Counted from the stretch's first letter, positions 44,703-54,524 are shown. The stretch is DNA of 64,000 nt from Microcella sp. (GCF_019739195.1 NZ_JAHHDS010000003.1:1860001-1924000); one strand, 5' to 3'. A program made the numbers and translations. Notes: generated from the sequence alone by a model not told the origin.

Positions 44703-46163
44703 CTACTGCAGCGACGACGTGAGGCGAGCAAGGCTGTCACGCACTTTCTCGCCTCGCGGTCGTCGCACCCACTCGTCGAGCACGAGCTCGCGGCTCTGCG
44801 CGCGATACGAGGCCTCGATGGCGCGCATGCGCTGCACGAAATCGGCGCCGTGCACCATGACCGAGACCTCCATGTTGAGGCTGAACGAGCGGATATCCAT
44901 GTTGCTCGAGCCCACGATCGCCACGTCGTCGTCGATCGTGAAGTGCTTCGAGTGCAGCACGGTCGGGGCGCGGTACAGGTAAATGCGCACGCCGGCTCGC
45001 AAGAGGTCTTCGTAGTACGAGCGCTGCGCGTGGTACACGAAGAACTGGTCGCCGACCTCGCTGACATAGAGCTCGACGAGCAGCCCGCGCGATGCCGCGG
45101 TGATGATGGCGAGCTGAATCGCCTCGTCGGGAACGAAGTAGGGGCTCGTGATGCTCACCTGCTTCTCGGCCTTGTGGATGAGCGTCGTGTAAAGCTTCAG
45201 GTTGTTGTCGTTCTCGAAGCTCGGCCCGCTCGGCAGCACTTGCGCGTCGAGCAGTGCGGGGTCATCGCCCAGCACGACCGGAGTCGTGTCGAGCGGCAAC
45301 AGCTCGTCGGTCTCGCTGTACCAGTCGGTCACGAAGACGGCGTCGAGCTCGCGCACGACCGGGCCTTCGAGCCGCACCATGACCTCGTGCCAGTGCAGGC
45401 CCCTCTTGATGGCCTTCTTCTTGCCGTAGTTCGACGCCACCATGTTTTGCGAGCCCGTGTGGCCCACGCGCCCGTCGACGACCACGAGCTTGCGGTGGTT
45501 GCGCAGGTCGGGGCGCTGCCACTGGCCACGCAGCGGGCGCAGGGGGAGCATTCCGTGCCATTCGGCGCCCATCGCGGCCAAGCGAGCGAGCGTGGCTTTT
45601 CGAGCGGGAGACAGGATGCTCATGAGGTGGTCGCTCAGAACTCGCACCGTGACCCCGCGCGCGCTCGCCCGCTCGAGCGCCGCGAAGAACGGCTCGGTCG
45701 TGTCGTCGAGGGCGAGGATGAAGAACTCGACATGCACGTACTGTTCGGCCGTGTCGATGTCGGCGACCATCGAGGCGATCGAACCCTCGTAGTCGTCGGT
45801 GAGCTCGGCGCGGGTGCCGCCCACCATCGGCAGAGCGCCGAGGTTCTCGTTGAGGCGCACCGACGAGCCGAGCCACTCGGGCCACTCGTCACGATGACTC
45901 ACGCGATCGAGACCCTCGGTGCGGGCGAGAATGAGCTCGCTCACTTCGCGTTGCTTTTCGCGCCGACGCTTCGGCAGCCGGCTGAGCCCGACGAGGAAGA
46001 ACGCGATAGCGCCCACGTAGGGGATGAAGATGATCGTGAGCATCCACGCGATGGCCGTTGATGGGCGGCGTCGCGCTGAGATGAGAATGACGGCGATTGA
46101 TCCCAGCACGACGTGCAGGGCGACCGCGATGATCGCGATGAGGTCGAGCGGGTCAGCGCTCAC
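44703..46163 (-). CDS. cls: Cardiolipin synthase (phospholipase D family)
   Basis: 486 residues. Two N-terminal membrane helices (the PLDc_N module), then two phospholipase D halves with HKD-type motifs HRKLVVVDGRVGHTGSQN and HSKHFTIDDDVAIVGSSN. It joins two phosphatidylglycerols (or uses another phosphatidyl donor) to make cardiolipin at the inner membrane. The GTG start overlaps the stop of the upstream AI-2E-type permease (GTGA), so the two are co-translated. Confidence 0.92.
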   Translation of the reverse strand: MSADPLDLIAIIAVALHVVLGSIAVILISARRRPSTAIAWMLTIIFIPYVGAIAFFLVGLSRLPKRRREKQREVSELILARTEGLDRVSHRDEWPEWLGSSVRLNENLGALPMVGGTRAELTDDYEGSIASMVADIDTAEQYVHVEFFILALDDTTEPFFAALERASARGVTVRVLSDHLMSILSPARKATLARLAAMGAEWHGMLPLRPLRGQWQRPDLRNHRKLVVVDGRVGHTGSQNMVASNYGKKKAIKRGLHWHEVMVRLEGPVVRELDAVFVTDWYSETDELLPLDTTPVVLGDDPALLDAQVLPSGPSFENDNNLKLYTTLIHKAEKQVSITSPYFVPDEAIQLAIITAASRGLLVELYVSEVGDQFFVYHAQRSYYEDLLRAGVRIYLYRAPTVLHSKHFTIDDDVAIVGSSNMDIRSFSLNMEVSVMVHGADFVQRMRAIEASYRAQSRELVLDEWVRRPRGEKVRDSLARLTSSLQ

Positions 46164-47257
46164 CGCGCGCGCTGCCTCGGCACGACGACCTTTTTGAGAA
46201 TGAGCAGGATGCTCGCGACGACGGGCGACGCCACGAGCGCACCGAGCAGGCCGAGCAAGGTGCCGCCGATCACGGCGCCGATGAGCACGAGCGAGGCGGG
46301 AATCTTGATGGCCTTGCCGATGATGCGGGGCGAGATGAAGTAGGCCTCGACCTGCATATAGACGATCATGACGATGGCCACGATGAGCGCCGTCGCGGGC
46401 GAGGTGAAGAGCGAGACGAGCACCATGAGCGTGGCGCTGATGAGGGGGCCGATCACGGGAATCAGCGTGATGAAGAGCGCGATGAAGGCGAGGATGCCCG
46501 CGTAGCGCACCCCGAGAACGCTCAACAGAATGAACGAGAAGAGGGCGTTCATCGCCGCGATGACGACCTGCCCGCTCAGGTACTTGCCGATCGAGTCAAA
46601 GATCTCTTCGGCGATCTCGGCGAAACTCTCGCGCTTCGAGCCGGGAACGAGGTCGTACAGCGCCTGCTTCATCGAGTCGAGCGAGGCGACGAAGTAGAGC
46701 GTGATGACGACGACGAGCAGAAAGCCGAAACTGCCGTTGATGATGTCGGCCCCGATACGCAGGGCGCCGCCACCCAGCGTGATCCACAGGTTCGGGTCTG
46801 CCGAGGTCAGGCGCACCCACTCGAGCACGATGAACGGATACCCGTTGAACTGGTCGTCGAGGTCGAGAAACCAGCCCTGGTTCTCGAGGTCGCTGAGATT
46901 CTCGGGCAGGGTGCGTGCGAGCTCGGTCGCCTGCTCGATGACGGTGGGAACGATGAGCACGAGCAGCACCGCGACGACGGCGAGGAAGGCCGCGAGCACC
47001 AATCCGATCGCCCCCGCCTTGGGCAGCCCTCGCCGCTCGAGGCGGGTGACGACCGGGTACAGCCCGAGGCTGATGAAGGTCGCCAAGAAGATGAGCGTGA
47101 TCGTGTACGCGAGCTGAGAGACGGCGGCGCCGAGCAGCAGGGCGAACAGTACGCCGAGGGTGCCGACGAAGCCGATGACGAACGGCCCCGAGCGCAGAAG
47201 GCCTCGGCGAGGGGCGCCTGGCGGGGGAGAGTCGGCAGACGGGGTGTCAGGGCTCAT
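46160..47257 (-). CDS. AI-2E family membrane transporter
   Basis: 365 residues with about eight membrane helices in the pattern of the TqsA/YdiK group (FVIGFVGTLGVLFALLLGA, LFLATFISLGLYPVVTRLER, SLVLIGAVIGGTLLGLLGAL, VASPVVASILLIL). Relatives export autoinducer 2 or act as Na+/H+ antiporters; the substrate here is not known. GAAAGG precedes the ATG. It is coupled to the cardiolipin synthase gene. Confidence 0.88.
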   Translation of the reverse strand: MSPDTPSADSPPPGAPRRGLLRSGPFVIGFVGTLGVLFALLLGAAVSQLAYTITLIFLATFISLGLYPVVTRLERRGLPKAGAIGLVLAAFLAVVAVLLVLIVPTVIEQATELARTLPENLSDLENQGWFLDLDDQFNGYPFIVLEWVRLTSADPNLWITLGGGALRIGADIINGSFGFLLVVVITLYFVASLDSMKQALYDLVPGSKRESFAEIAEEIFDSIGKYLSGQVVIAAMNALFSFILLSVLGVRYAGILAFIALFITLIPVIGPLISATLMVLVSLFTSPATALIVAIVMIVYMQVEAYFISPRIIGKAIKIPASLVLIGAVIGGTLLGLLGALVASPVVASILLILKKVVVPRQRAR

Positions 47258-47381
47258 GGTCGTGGCCTTTCGACTGCCGCCTGGTGGCTGACAGAATCCT
47301 CGTCACCATATCGCCCGGAGGGCAAAGCGAATAGCCTGAGCGCGACACTTTGTCAGCACCCGCACGAGAAACGGAACCACC

Positions 47382-48863
47382 ATGACCAGCCTCTCGGTGA
47401 CCACTTCACCCGATGCACCCGCTTCGCTCGATGTCGACGTCGTCGTCGTCGCCGTGCGAGCCGGCGCCGACGGCCCTGAGCTCGTCGCGCACCCCGACCT
47501 GGCGCACCTGCAGCCGCACCTCACAACGGTCGGTGCGACCGGCAAGGCCGACGAGTTCGTACGTTTTCCGTCGCTCGACGGATCGCGCGCCTCGGTCGCC
47601 TTCGTGGGGCTCGGCAAGCAGCTCTCTGCCGTGACGGCGCGGCAGGCCGCGGGTTCGGCCGTTCGACAGTTGGCCGGCACCGGCTCAGTCGCGCTCGCCT
47701 TCGGCCTCGAGGACGAGGCCCAGGTTCACGCGATGATCGAGGGCGCGAGCATCGCGGCCTACGCCTTCACCGACTACCGCCAAAAGACCGCGTCGAAGGT
47801 CAAGGCGCCCGTGCAGTCGGTCACCGTGTGTACGACCGCGACGGTGTCGGCCGAGGCCATCGAGCGCGTGCGCATCGTGAGCGACCACATCGCACTCGTG
47901 CGCGACCTCACCAACCGCTCGGGCGGCGACCTCTACCCGCAGTCGTTCGCCGACGCGGCAACCGAGGCGGCCAAGGGCGCGCCCGTGACGGTCGAGGTGT
48001 GGGATGAGAAGAGGCTCGCGGCCGAGGGCTGCGGCGGCATCATCGGCATCGGCCAGGGGTCGTCGCGGCAGCCGCGCCTCGTCAAGGTGTCGTACTCGCC
48101 CGCCGGTGCCGAGAAGCACGTCGCGCTCGTCGGCAAAGGCATCACCTACGACACCGGCGGCTATTCGCTCAAGCCGGCCGAGGCGATGAACGGCATGCAG
48201 AACGACATGGGCGGCGCCGCCGTCTCGCTCGGTCTCGTGCTCACCGCGGCGCGACTGGGCCTGCCGGTTCGCTTGACGGCCTGGCTGTGTATGTCAGAGA
48301 ACCTCGTCTCGTCGACCGCGATTCGTGTCAACGACATTCTCACCATCCGCGGCGGCACGACCGTCGAGGTCATGAACACCGACGCCGAGGGTCGCCTTGT
48401 GATGGCCGACGGTCTCGTGCTCGCGAGCGAAGAGAACCCCGACGCCATCATCGACGTGGCCACGCTCACGGGCGCGGCCATCGTGTCGCTCGGCCGCCGC
48501 ACCGTCGGCGTCATGGGCGACAGCGACCTCGTCGGCGCGATCGTTGCGGCGGGAGAGCAGACCGGCGAGCCGCACTGGCACATGCCGCTGCCCGAAGAGC
48601 TGCGCTCGCAGCTCGACTCGCGCTTCGCCGACATGGCGAACCTCAAGGTCGGCAACCGCGATGGCGGCATGCTCGTCGCGGGCATCTTCTTGAAAGAGTT
48701 CGTCGGCAACGGCGCAGACGGCAACCCGATTCCGTGGGCGCACCTCGACATCGCGGGCGCCGCGGTCAACGAGGGCCCCGCGTACGGGTACCTCGACGCC
48801 GGTGCGACGGGCGTCTCGGTGCGCACGCTGCTCACCGCGATCGAGCAGCGCTTCACGGCGTAG
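47382..48863 (+). CDS. pepA: Leucyl aminopeptidase (M17 family)
   Basis: 493 residues. N-terminal regulatory or DNA-binding domain and C-terminal M17 catalytic domain with metal and active-site motifs VGKGITYDTGGYSLKP, NTDAEGRLVMADGL and DVATLTGAAIVSLG. It is a cytoplasmic dimetal enzyme removing N-terminal Leu and other residues from peptides. The upstream ribosome site is weak, and TAGCCT 45 nt upstream is a possible -10 box. It converges with the MFS exporter gene across a strong hairpin. Confidence 0.93.
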   Translation: MTSLSVTTSPDAPASLDVDVVVVAVRAGADGPELVAHPDLAHLQPHLTTVGATGKADEFVRFPSLDGSRASVAFVGLGKQLSAVTARQAAGSAVRQLAGTGSVALAFGLEDEAQVHAMIEGASIAAYAFTDYRQKTASKVKAPVQSVTVCTTATVSAEAIERVRIVSDHIALVRDLTNRSGGDLYPQSFADAATEAAKGAPVTVEVWDEKRLAAEGCGGIIGIGQGSSRQPRLVKVSYSPAGAEKHVALVGKGITYDTGGYSLKPAEAMNGMQNDMGGAAVSLGLVLTAARLGLPVRLTAWLCMSENLVSSTAIRVNDILTIRGGTTVEVMNTDAEGRLVMADGLVLASEENPDAIIDVATLTGAAIVSLGRRTVGVMGDSDLVGAIVAAGEQTGEPHWHMPLPEELRSQLDSRFADMANLKVGNRDGGMLVAGIFLKEFVGNGADGNPIPWAHLDIAGAAVNEGPAYGYLDAGATGVSVRTLLTAIEQRFTA

Positions 48864-48929
48864 CGCGCAGACACGAAAGACGGGGCCCGGCGGAGAGCAT
48901 CCGCCGGGGCCCGTTCGTGTCGTGCGCTA
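48861..48929. terminator. Bidirectional hairpin filling the gap between two convergent stops
   Basis: The whole gap between the pepA stop and the MFS stop folds on itself. The outer arms are TAGCGC/GCGCTA and GACACGAA/TTCGTGTC; the inner stem is CGGGGCCCGGCGGA with TCCGCCGGGGCCCG (one G-G mismatch), around the loop GAGCA. Confidence 0.85.
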
Positions 48930-50555
48930 GTCCTTCTTCTCGTCTGACTCCGGGTAGCCGACGTAGAGGTCTTCCTTCTGGAAGCCCGGCATGCGGCGCG
49001 CAGGCACGATCGCCAGCGCGGCGAGGCCGCCGAGCACGAGCATGGTGGTGCGCAGTGCGGTGAGCCGTGACTCGGTGAACTGCTCGACCGCGTACGCCAC
49101 TTGCTCCTCGGTCGCATCGGTGCGCTCGGTGAGCACCTGTTCGAGCTGAGCATTGGTGAAGAAGTTCACGTTGTCGAAGTTGATTTGCTCGACGATCTCG
49201 GGTGTGAAGATCTCGGAGTCGTTCGCGGCCGAGTAGGCGCTCGAGGTGAGCAGGCCGACCGCAAAGGCCGACGCGACGGCGATGCCCGCGCTGCCGGAGA
49301 GGTTGTGCGTCACACCGCGGATGGCGCCGACGTCGCCCGCGTTCTCAGCAGGCGCCGAGGTGAGCAGGGAGTTGAACACGAGCGCGACGACGCAGCCCTG
49401 CGCGAGGCCCAGCACCACAAGCCCGATCACGACTGAGGCCTGGCCCCAGTCGTTCGCGATCGTGAACGAGAGCCACACGAGCGCCAGAGTCACGACCGTC
49501 ATGCTGACGCTCGCGATCGTGCGCGGCGCGAATCGGCTGTAGAGCCGCGAGACGAGCGTGTTGGCGATGAAGATCGAGATCGTGTAGGGAATGACCGCGA
49601 GTGACACCTGGATGCCGACGAAGCCCTGAACGACCTGCATGTAGAGCGGCATCAAGAAGCTCACTGCCGTACCAACGAAGAGCATGAGGCCCATGACCCA
49701 GACGGTGGCGCGCTCGCCCGGCTCGCGCACGATGTCGAGGTTGACCAGGGGCACCTTCTGCTCGGCCATGCGCTTACGCGTGCGGCTGAGGAACAGCTGC
49801 GCGAAGATCACGGCAGCGACGAAGAAGAGCGGCACCACTGAGAATTCACCGATCGAGATGGGTGCGTTGCCGGTCGCCGTCACCAGGCCCCAGTCGTTCA
49901 TGACGCTCATGCCGAAGCTGATGAGGATGATCGAGATGGCGGCGAGCATGCCGCCCGTCCAGTCGACGAAGAGATTCTTCTGCGGCGGCACTGGTTTCAG
50001 CAAGAAGCTCGCGGCGAAGTTGATGAGGCCGATCGAGGCGACGAGCACAAACGACCAGCGCCAGCCGATCGTCGAGGCGAACTGACCGGCGATGAGCAGC
50101 GAGACGACCTGGGCGAGCGGGATGCTCGCGGCGAAGTAACCGATGGCCGAAGCCTGCTGCTTGCCCTGGAAGCTCGCCGCGATGATGATCGTCAGGGCCG
50201 GCAGCGTGATGGCGTTCGAGGCGCCCGTGATCGACTGGGCGATGAACAGCACCGAGCCGTCTTGCGCCGTCGCGATGAGTATCGCGGCGAGCGCCGGAAT
50301 GATGACGCCGATACGGAAGGCCAGCACGGGGCCGATCTTCGACGTGATCTTTGCGCCGAGCAACAGGAAGGCCGAGACGGCGAACGTGCTCGCCGTGTTG
50401 GCCAGACCGACCGTGGTCGGCGAGATGCCGAGGTCTTCGGTGATGCCGGTGATCGAGACGTTCCACGCGTTGAACGCCAGCTGCACCTGCGCGAGCATGA
50501 CGACGATCAGCGGAAGCCAGGACGACCTGGTGTCGGTGACGGAACCTGCGGACAT
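48927..50555 (-). CDS. MFS transporter, DHA2-like with 14 helices
   Basis: 542 residues with about 14 membrane segments. Conserved regions are VQLAFNAWNVSITGITEDLG at the first helix (with the LxxxxxNVALPxI-like position altered), SITGASNAITLPALTIIIAAS, and GLAQGCVVALVFNSLLTSAP in the C-terminal half. The family (EmrB/QacA) exports drugs or other compounds with protons; the substrate is unknown. GGGAGGA precedes the ATG. A near-perfect inverted repeat lies in the promoter region, so a local or remote TetR/MarR-type regulator is likely. Confidence 0.85.
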   Translation of the reverse strand: MSAGSVTDTRSSWLPLIVVMLAQVQLAFNAWNVSITGITEDLGISPTTVGLANTASTFAVSAFLLLGAKITSKIGPVLAFRIGVIIPALAAILIATAQDGSVLFIAQSITGASNAITLPALTIIIAASFQGKQQASAIGYFAASIPLAQVVSLLIAGQFASTIGWRWSFVLVASIGLINFAASFLLKPVPPQKNLFVDWTGGMLAAISIILISFGMSVMNDWGLVTATGNAPISIGEFSVVPLFFVAAVIFAQLFLSRTRKRMAEQKVPLVNLDIVREPGERATVWVMGLMLFVGTAVSFLMPLYMQVVQGFVGIQVSLAVIPYTISIFIANTLVSRLYSRFAPRTIASVSMTVVTLALVWLSFTIANDWGQASVVIGLVVLGLAQGCVVALVFNSLLTSAPAENAGDVGAIRGVTHNLSGSAGIAVASAFAVGLLTSSAYSAANDSEIFTPEIVEQINFDNVNFFTNAQLEQVLTERTDATEEQVAYAVEQFTESRLTALRTTMLVLGGLAALAIVPARRMPGFQKEDLYVGYPESDEKKD

Positions 50556-50577
50556 TCGGGTGGTCCTCCCGCTCTCG

Positions 50578-50597
50578 GTGCGCACGAATGTGCGTAC
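50578..50597. promoter_or_regulatory. Inverted repeat upstream of the MFS gene
   Basis: GTGCGCAC-GAAT-GTGCGTAC has 8-bp arms with one mismatch. It lies 23 nt before the ATG, where an operator would sit. Confidence 0.5.
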
Positions 50598-50664
50598 TCC
50601 TGGGCACATCATGCACCACGTCGACGCCCTTTGGCGAGAGACTTTCGAGTCGGTTTGCCAGTGC

Positions 50665-53600
50665 TCAGCGCAGGTCGCGCAACCGGGCGCTCGAGGCGCG
50701 ATCATCGCCGCCTCGCCGCTCAGAGCCGACCGCAATAACGAGCAGCACCAGCCCCACCACGGCGAGCGTGATCCACCACGGCATGGCTTCGATGCCGCGG
50801 CCGATCTGCACCGAGAACGCGAGTACGTTCTCGATGGGCAGCACGACGATGCCGAGCACGAACGGTGCTGCCAGCCGCCAGCGCACGCCGACGATGATGG
50901 CGACGAGGGCGATGGCCATCACGAGCACGGCGCGCCAGGTCTGCGGGTCGGTCGCGGTCGCAAGCATCGAGGCGAAGACCAGCACAACGAGGCCTGGGGC
51001 GAGCAGCTGCCACGACCCCGTGCGGCCGGCCGGCCAGTGGTGAAGCGGCACCGATGGCGTCGTGACGTGACGCATCGCGAGAGCGCCCGCGATCAGCAGC
51101 ATCGCGCCGAGCGGCAGCGAGAAGGCTTCGACCCGCAGGTACTCTCGCGTGCTCCATGCGGCGATCGCGGTCGCCAGGGCGAGCGCGAACAGCACCCACG
51201 AACGCGGCAGGTTCGTCGCCGTCAGCCGCTCTCGCGCGACGGCAGCGACCATCGTGATGAGCAGCGCCAGCATGAGCGACCAGAGAACAGCGACGGTGAA
51301 CTCGTCGACGGCGACCGCAGTCCAGCTGGCAACCGTGACGGCCGAGATCGCCGGCACGAGCGACCACCGTCGTTGCGCGGCGTCGGCCCCGCGTGCGAGT
51401 AGCAGCCCGGCGATGCCCGCGGGTAGCGCTCCCGCGGCAGCGATCGCGATGACAATGATGACGGTCGGTGCCGTGGTCGCGACCGCGTCGATACCCAGCC
51501 CGATGCGGGCGGCCTGCGCGGCACCCGCGAGGCCTGCAACGATCGCGGCCAGCAGCGTCGGCGTCGCGAGGGCTGCCAGCCGGCCGTCGAGGGCGCGGAT
51601 GCCCGCCCCGAGCCCGGTGAGTGCGACCGAAGCGGCCACGAGGCCGATGGCCCGCACGGGCGCGGCCTCGACGGCGAGCGCGAGCACCGCGAGCAGCGGC
51701 ACGATGGCCGCGAGCAGCGCTCCGCCGTAGAGCCGGGACCGAGGGGTGCCGCGCGCGGTAAGCACGGCGGCCACCGCGGCCGCGCCGAGAGTCGGCGGCA
51801 GCAGGTGGGCTTCGAGCGAGGTCACGTCGAGCACCTGCAAGAGGCACCAGAGGGCCGCCGTCGTCGTCGCGCCGGACATCCACCAATAGAGAGGTCGACG
51901 TCGCACCGCCGCCGCGACCGCCGCGCCCACGGCGAGCAGGGCGAAGACGGAAAGGGCCGTCGGGGCGCCGGCCGCCTCGCGGGCAAAGCTCAGCAGCACG
52001 GCGATCGATGCCGTGAGCAGGGTCGAGAACTCGATGCCGTCGCCGACCGCGGTGGCGTGCTCGGCGCTCATGCCGCGGGCCCTCAGCAGCGCGACGGCAT
52101 GCGGAATGACGGGCAGAGTCAGCGCCACGACCGCCGCTATGGCTGGCAGTACGACGGGCGAGCCGCTCGTGACGAGCAGTTGCGCTCCGAGGTTCACCAG
52201 CACCACCGCGATCGCGGGAACGATGAGGGCGCCAGCGAGTGCTCTGATCACGATGCCGAGACCCGGCCGACGGGTCAGCAGCAGACTCAACGCGAGAACG
52301 ATCATGGTCGACGTCGACAGCGCGACCCAGCCGCTGCGCTCGACGACGACGAGCGCGACCGCCATCGCGGAGGGCACGATCGAGACCACGAGAATCGTGA
52401 TCCAGCGCACGGCGTCGAGGCGGCGCGCAAACGTCGCGGCGATCGCGACCAGCAGTCCTGCCGTGGCGGTGAGGCTGAGCTGCGCTGGCCCCTCGATAGA
52501 GGCGAGCGACAGCGCCGACGCGATGAGCACGAGCGCGTAGGCGTAGCCCACGGCGAGGTGGGCTGGTCGTAGCACTCGCGGCACGGTGCGCGCGAGCGCC
52601 GCGAGGGCAACGAGCGCAGCTGAGCCGAGCGAAACAGCGAGCGGCACCGACTGCCACGAGAGCGACACGGCGATGATGAGTGCGAGGTGCGCGGCCAGCA
52701 CGATCGGCGCGCGATCGGCGAGGGGAGACCGCCGAGCACGATCGACACCGCTGAGCACCGCAGCGATCGCCGCCACGACGACGATCGCGGCGATGGCGCG
52801 CGTGCTCGCGTCGACGACCGTCAGGCCCAGCGCGCCGAGGCCGGCGAGGCCGAGCAGCCAGAACGCTGTCGCGCGTCGCACTGCTGTGCTGCGCGTGGCG
52901 CGACCCGCGCGCGCCATCAGCAGTCGCGCTTGCGCGGCGAGACCGACGCTCGCGATCACGAGTGACAGCACGACGGCGACACCCGAGTCGGCGTCGAGGG
53001 TCGCCTCGCTCAGCCACTCCGCACCGAGCAGGGCGCCGAGCGCGCCGAGCCCGGCGAGTGCTGCGTGCGGCGTGATCGAGAGCGCGGCGACGCTCATGGT
53101 TCCGGCCAGCACCGAGCCGCGGTGCGCCGCACTGCGAGCGGAGGAGAACGCCGCAACCAGCAGGAGGCCGACGATTGCCGCGGTCGGAATGAGCACGATG
53201 CGGGCCGACTCGGCGCCGAACGTCGAGGTGTCGATCGCGAACGAAGCGAGCACGAGTGCGGCGGGAGCGCTCGCGCCCGCCGCGAAACTCCAGAGCCGTC
53301 GAGGCGCATGTCCGGCAGAGCGGGCGGCGACCGCGCCCGCGCCGAGAAGGGCGGCGGAGAGGGCGAGCCACTGCTCGTCGCCCTCGACCAGAATGGCGAA
53401 GGCGGCCGCGGCGAGGGCGATGAACCCGACGACCTGCGCGCCGACGAGGGCGAGCCGCTCAATCCGCAGCGCGAGCGAGCGCCGCGACTCGAATGCGGTA
53501 GCGCCTTCGAGCAGGGCGAGTGCCACGAACGCGGTGCCGAGCGGACCCCACAGCGACGGCAGCAGCCCGCCGAGCGACACGCTCGCGAGCAGCGGAACGA

Positions 53601-54303
53601 CGGTGAGAGCGAGGCTGCCGGTGAGCATCCATACCCGAAGGTGCGAGCGCAGGCCGAACGAGAGCGCGACCGCACCTCCGAGCAGGGCGAGCGCCGTTGT
53701 GACCGGCCACGCCTCGACGCCGGGAGCGAGTACGGGGGCGAGCGTCGAGCCGGCGAGAGCGGCGAACACGAGCGCGAGAGCACCAATGCACTCGGCCGAG
53801 ACCCGCAGCCCTCGGCGCATCAGCGCGGGAGCAGCAAGGGAGAAGAGTGCCAGGGCGACGACGAGAATCGCGCCGCGCGCCGCGGGGTCAGTCAGGTCGG
53901 GGTTGAGCAGGGTAAACACGATTGCCGCGAGACCGATGAGGCCGGCGCCAGCGACGGCGAGCACCGACTGCAGGGTGGTGCTCGCTCGCGGGGCGGCGGG
54001 CGGTGCAGCGACTGGTGGCGTGGGTCGCGCGGGTGCCGGGTCACTGGTTGCGACAGGAGTGGCGCGCTGCAGGGCGCGGCGAGGCACCCGTGCGACGGTG
54101 GCCTGCAGAGCCGTCAGGGCATCCGCGGCGGCGGTGGCCGATCTCCAAACCTCAATGCCGGCGTCGCCGCGCAGGTCGGCGCCGCACTGAGAGCAGACTC
54201 CGGCGACCAGGCGACGCGAGCAGACCGGGCACTTCGTGGTGTCACGCAGCCGGTTGACCGTGAGCGTGCTCCAGTGCGGGGCGCGGTCTGTCGTGGCGCT
54301 CAC
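50665..54303 (-). CDS. Giant polytopic membrane protein with N-terminal zinc ribbon (SCO7613-type)
   Basis: 1212 residues. Residues about 20-40 form a zinc ribbon (CPVCSRRLVAGVCSQCG). After a linker with Pro/Ala (PARPTPPVAAPPAAPRAST), the rest of the chain is almost entirely hydrophobic helices in an Ala/Leu/Val-rich pattern, with roughly thirty or more membrane spans. This is the layout of the SCO7613 C-terminal domain proteins of actinobacteria. Function unknown. The GTG start overlaps the stop of the XRE regulator gene by 4 nt (GTGA), so a longer upstream reading is rejected. Confidence 0.8.
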   Translation of the reverse strand: MSATTDRAPHWSTLTVNRLRDTTKCPVCSRRLVAGVCSQCGADLRGDAGIEVWRSATAAADALTALQATVARVPRRALQRATPVATSDPAPARPTPPVAAPPAAPRASTTLQSVLAVAGAGLIGLAAIVFTLLNPDLTDPAARGAILVVALALFSLAAPALMRRGLRVSAECIGALALVFAALAGSTLAPVLAPGVEAWPVTTALALLGGAVALSFGLRSHLRVWMLTGSLALTVVPLLASVSLGGLLPSLWGPLGTAFVALALLEGATAFESRRSLALRIERLALVGAQVVGFIALAAAAFAILVEGDEQWLALSAALLGAGAVAARSAGHAPRRLWSFAAGASAPAALVLASFAIDTSTFGAESARIVLIPTAAIVGLLLVAAFSSARSAAHRGSVLAGTMSVAALSITPHAALAGLGALGALLGAEWLSEATLDADSGVAVVLSLVIASVGLAAQARLLMARAGRATRSTAVRRATAFWLLGLAGLGALGLTVVDASTRAIAAIVVVAAIAAVLSGVDRARRSPLADRAPIVLAAHLALIIAVSLSWQSVPLAVSLGSAALVALAALARTVPRVLRPAHLAVGYAYALVLIASALSLASIEGPAQLSLTATAGLLVAIAATFARRLDAVRWITILVVSIVPSAMAVALVVVERSGWVALSTSTMIVLALSLLLTRRPGLGIVIRALAGALIVPAIAVVLVNLGAQLLVTSGSPVVLPAIAAVVALTLPVIPHAVALLRARGMSAEHATAVGDGIEFSTLLTASIAVLLSFAREAAGAPTALSVFALLAVGAAVAAAVRRRPLYWWMSGATTTAALWCLLQVLDVTSLEAHLLPPTLGAAAVAAVLTARGTPRSRLYGGALLAAIVPLLAVLALAVEAAPVRAIGLVAASVALTGLGAGIRALDGRLAALATPTLLAAIVAGLAGAAQAARIGLGIDAVATTAPTVIIVIAIAAAGALPAGIAGLLLARGADAAQRRWSLVPAISAVTVASWTAVAVDEFTVAVLWSLMLALLITMVAAVARERLTATNLPRSWVLFALALATAIAAWSTREYLRVEAFSLPLGAMLLIAGALAMRHVTTPSVPLHHWPAGRTGSWQLLAPGLVVLVFASMLATATDPQTWRAVLVMAIALVAIIVGVRWRLAAPFVLGIVVLPIENVLAFSVQIGRGIEAMPWWITLAVVGLVLLVIAVGSERRGGDDRASSARLRDLR

Positions 54304-54524
54304 GGCTGTGCCTCGTCGCCATCGGGCACCCAGACGAGGATGTCGCCGGGTTGGCACTCGAGCACCCGGCAGATGGCGTCGAGCGTGGAGAAACGCACGG
54401 CCTTCGCGCGCCCGTTCTTGAGCACGGCGACGTTCGCGGGCGTGATGTCAATCGCCGCCGCGAAGTCGCCGACCGACATCTTCTTCTGTGCGAGCTGCAC
54501 GTCGATGTTGATCATGATGGGCAT
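54300..54524 (-). CDS. Small XRE-family regulator
   Basis: 74 residues. Helix-turn-helix of the Cro/C1 type (MSVGDFAAAIDITPANVAVL, with a recognition region NGRAKAVRFSTLDAICRVL) and a short C-terminus CQPGDILVWVPDGDE. It is the YozG-like size that usually accompanies a DUF2975 membrane protein, as here. Its ATG shares one base with the DUF2975 stop, and its stop overlaps the giant protein gene. It is therefore translated between two membrane proteins. Internal ATG codons could give a protein three residues shorter. Confidence 0.88.
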   Translation of the reverse strand: MPIMINIDVQLAQKKMSVGDFAAAIDITPANVAVLKNGRAKAVRFSTLDAICRVLECQPGDILVWVPDGDEAQP

